Assembly (NCBI GenBank): GCA_002390155.1
Contig: DGOS01000121.1
Coordinates: 1-11,600, forward strand
Reading direction: 5' to 3'
Source: Hyphomicrobiaceae bacterium UBA4460
Lineage (GTDB): Bacteria; Pseudomonadota; Alphaproteobacteria; Rhizobiales; Methyloligellaceae
Length of the DNA stretch: 11,600 nucleotides
Below are positions 11,196 to 11,600 of this stretch, in pieces. Numbering within the stretch: the first letter of the stretch is position 1; every line of letters starts with the position of its first letter. Both the position numbers and the translations under genes were made by a program. Below the pieces are notes generated by a model. That model made no database searches. It was given only the letters and a program-made list of their open reading frames with translations, and was not told the origin of the DNA.

Positions 11196-11408
11196 CTAGC
11201 TGTTCGGCGCCTTGGGGATCTTGGTTGTGTCCTTGGTGCACCGCGTGCCGATGATCGTGTACTTGGTGTTCTCGCCCTGCCACACGCTGCCCACGCCATG
11301 ACTGTCGCGGATGCAGCTCACGGCGTCGGTGTACTCCTTGGTGAGCTTGAACTCCTTGCACTGCTCGCCGGTAGCGGCAAGACACACCATCAAAATCACT
11401 TGGAACAT
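11196..11408 (-). CDS. Small four-cysteine protein of unknown function
   Basis: The product has 70 residues, beginning MFQVILMVCL. I chose the ATG at 11408 (minus strand) because AAGGAGG (11413-11419) stands 4 bases upstream; an earlier in-frame start at 11429 has no such site. The first 12 residues are hydrophobic and could be a short membrane or export segment. The lysine-poor start and residue 17 cysteine make this uncertain. Cysteines at 9, 17, 32 and 57 might form disulfides if it is exported. The remainder is polar, with GENTKYTIIGTRC (45-57) and a Lys/Pro/Thr-rich tail. I do not recognise the family. Short alphaproteobacterial proteins with an N-terminal MxxVxxxVC...C pattern exist as uncharacterised entries (recollection, not searched). 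It converges on pnp and its stop is next to the pnp terminator. Confidence 0.7.
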   Translation of the reverse strand: MFQVILMVCLAATGEQCKEFKLTKEYTDAVSCIRDSHGVGSVWQGENTKYTIIGTRCTKDTTKIPKAPNS

Positions 11409-11412
11409 GTTT

Positions 11413-11419
11413 CCTCCTT
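11413..11419 (-). promoter_or_regulatory. Strong ribosome-binding site fixing the small-gene start
   Basis: Minus-strand AAGGAGG followed by AAAC and ATG is a near-perfect Shine-Dalgarno, the strongest in the window. It decides the start at 11408 and supports the minus strand as the coding one. Confidence 0.8.
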
Positions 11420-11448
11420 GGCGGACCACATCTTCGCCTCGGCACGCG

Positions 11449-11502
11449 GCGGGCCCTATGTACCTGTCTAGACGGTAAAATCGTGACCGTGCGGGCCCAT
11501 GT
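11449..11502. repeat. Pair of GCGGGCCC(T)ATGT boxes around the small-gene promoter
   Basis: GCGGGCCCTATGT (11449-11461) and GCGGGCCCATGT (11491-11502) differ by a single inserted T and are spaced about 42 bp apart, close to four helical turns. Each contains the palindrome GGGCCC. One overlaps the predicted -35 and spacer, and the other lies just past the predicted start site. Confidence 0.4.
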
Positions 11503-11505
11503 CAA
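11477..11505 (-). promoter_or_regulatory. Candidate promoter of the small minus-strand gene
   Basis: On the minus strand TTGACA (11505-11500) is a perfect -35 box. At 17 bp spacing lies GATTTT (11482-11477), a poor -10 (3 of 6). Predicted initiation is near 11470, giving a leader of about 60 nt. The weak -10 suggests a need for an activator or another sigma factor, or that the call is wrong. Confidence 0.4.
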
Positions 11506-11553
11506 TATGGCCACGCACACAGCGTTACCCGCTTTCAGACCGCCTGCTGGGCG

Positions 11554-11599
11554 GCCTCGCGGGCCTCTATAGGGCTGCCTCGCGGGGCTCTATTGGGCG
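11554..11599. repeat. 23-bp imperfect tandem repeat, two copies, at the window edge
   Basis: Copy 1 is 11554-11576 and copy 2 is 11577-11599. Both follow GCCTCGCGGG, then C or G, then CTCTAT, then A or T, then GGGC, and agree at 20 of 23 positions. A partial degenerate copy may precede them (TGCTGGGCG near 11545-11553). The array may continue beyond the window. On the minus strand each copy can be read as P-I-E-x-R-E-A-A, in different frames. Confidence 0.7.
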
Positions 11600-11600
11600 G

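Noticed and set aside
11190..11471. 93-codon plus-strand open frame opposite the small cysteine gene
   Set aside because: It would start with TTG inside the pnp terminator T-run, without a ribosome-binding site. The minus strand has a near-perfect Shine-Dalgarno and ATG.

Overview
The window is a housekeeping stretch of an alphaproteobacterial chromosome, most likely order Hyphomicrobiales (Rhizobiales). I infer this from the high GC content, from the gene order metK-trmB-rimP-nusA-ylxR-infB-rbfA-truB-rpsO-pnp, from the YlxR protein being fused to an L7Ae-like domain, and from the alphaproteobacterial style of NusA and IF2. The genus cannot be fixed from sequence reading alone.

Layout. Positions 1-636 hold the C-terminal half of metK (S-adenosylmethionine synthetase), followed by trmB (tRNA m7G46 methyltransferase, an enzyme that uses SAM). 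The 158-base gap after trmB holds a candidate promoter whose -10 lies inside a perfect palindrome, and then a strong intrinsic terminator. This looks like the regulated leader of the next operon. From 1571 to 11128 runs the transcription/translation/RNA-decay cluster on the plus strand: rimP (30S maturation), nusA (elongation/termination factor), ylxR-L7Ae fusion, infB (IF2), rbfA (30S maturation), truB (tRNA pseudouridine-55 synthase), rpsO (ribosomal protein S15) and pnp (polynucleotide phosphorylase). The first six are tightly packed. rpsO has its own 157-base leader, in which I can draw a hairpin and an H-type pseudoknot that captures the AUG. A GC-rich hairpin separates rpsO from pnp, and a UUCG-loop terminator closes pnp.

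The last 470 bases are accessory. They hold a convergent minus-strand gene for a 70-residue, four-cysteine protein of unknown function, with a very good Shine-Dalgarno sequence and a TTGACA box. Two near-identical GCGGGCCC(T)ATGT boxes lie about 42 bp apart around its promoter. A 23-bp imperfect tandem repeat runs into the window edge.

The genes work together. NusA, IF2, RimP, RbfA and S15 build and run the transcription-translation machinery, TrmB and TruB modify tRNA, and PNPase degrades RNA. Several products (NusA, S15, PNPase) regulate their own mRNAs in other bacteria, and the leader structures here fit that pattern. I found no mobile element, CRISPR array, tRNA/rRNA gene or defence system, and no new multi-gene system. 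The items worth a second look are the RNA leaders and the region right of pnp.
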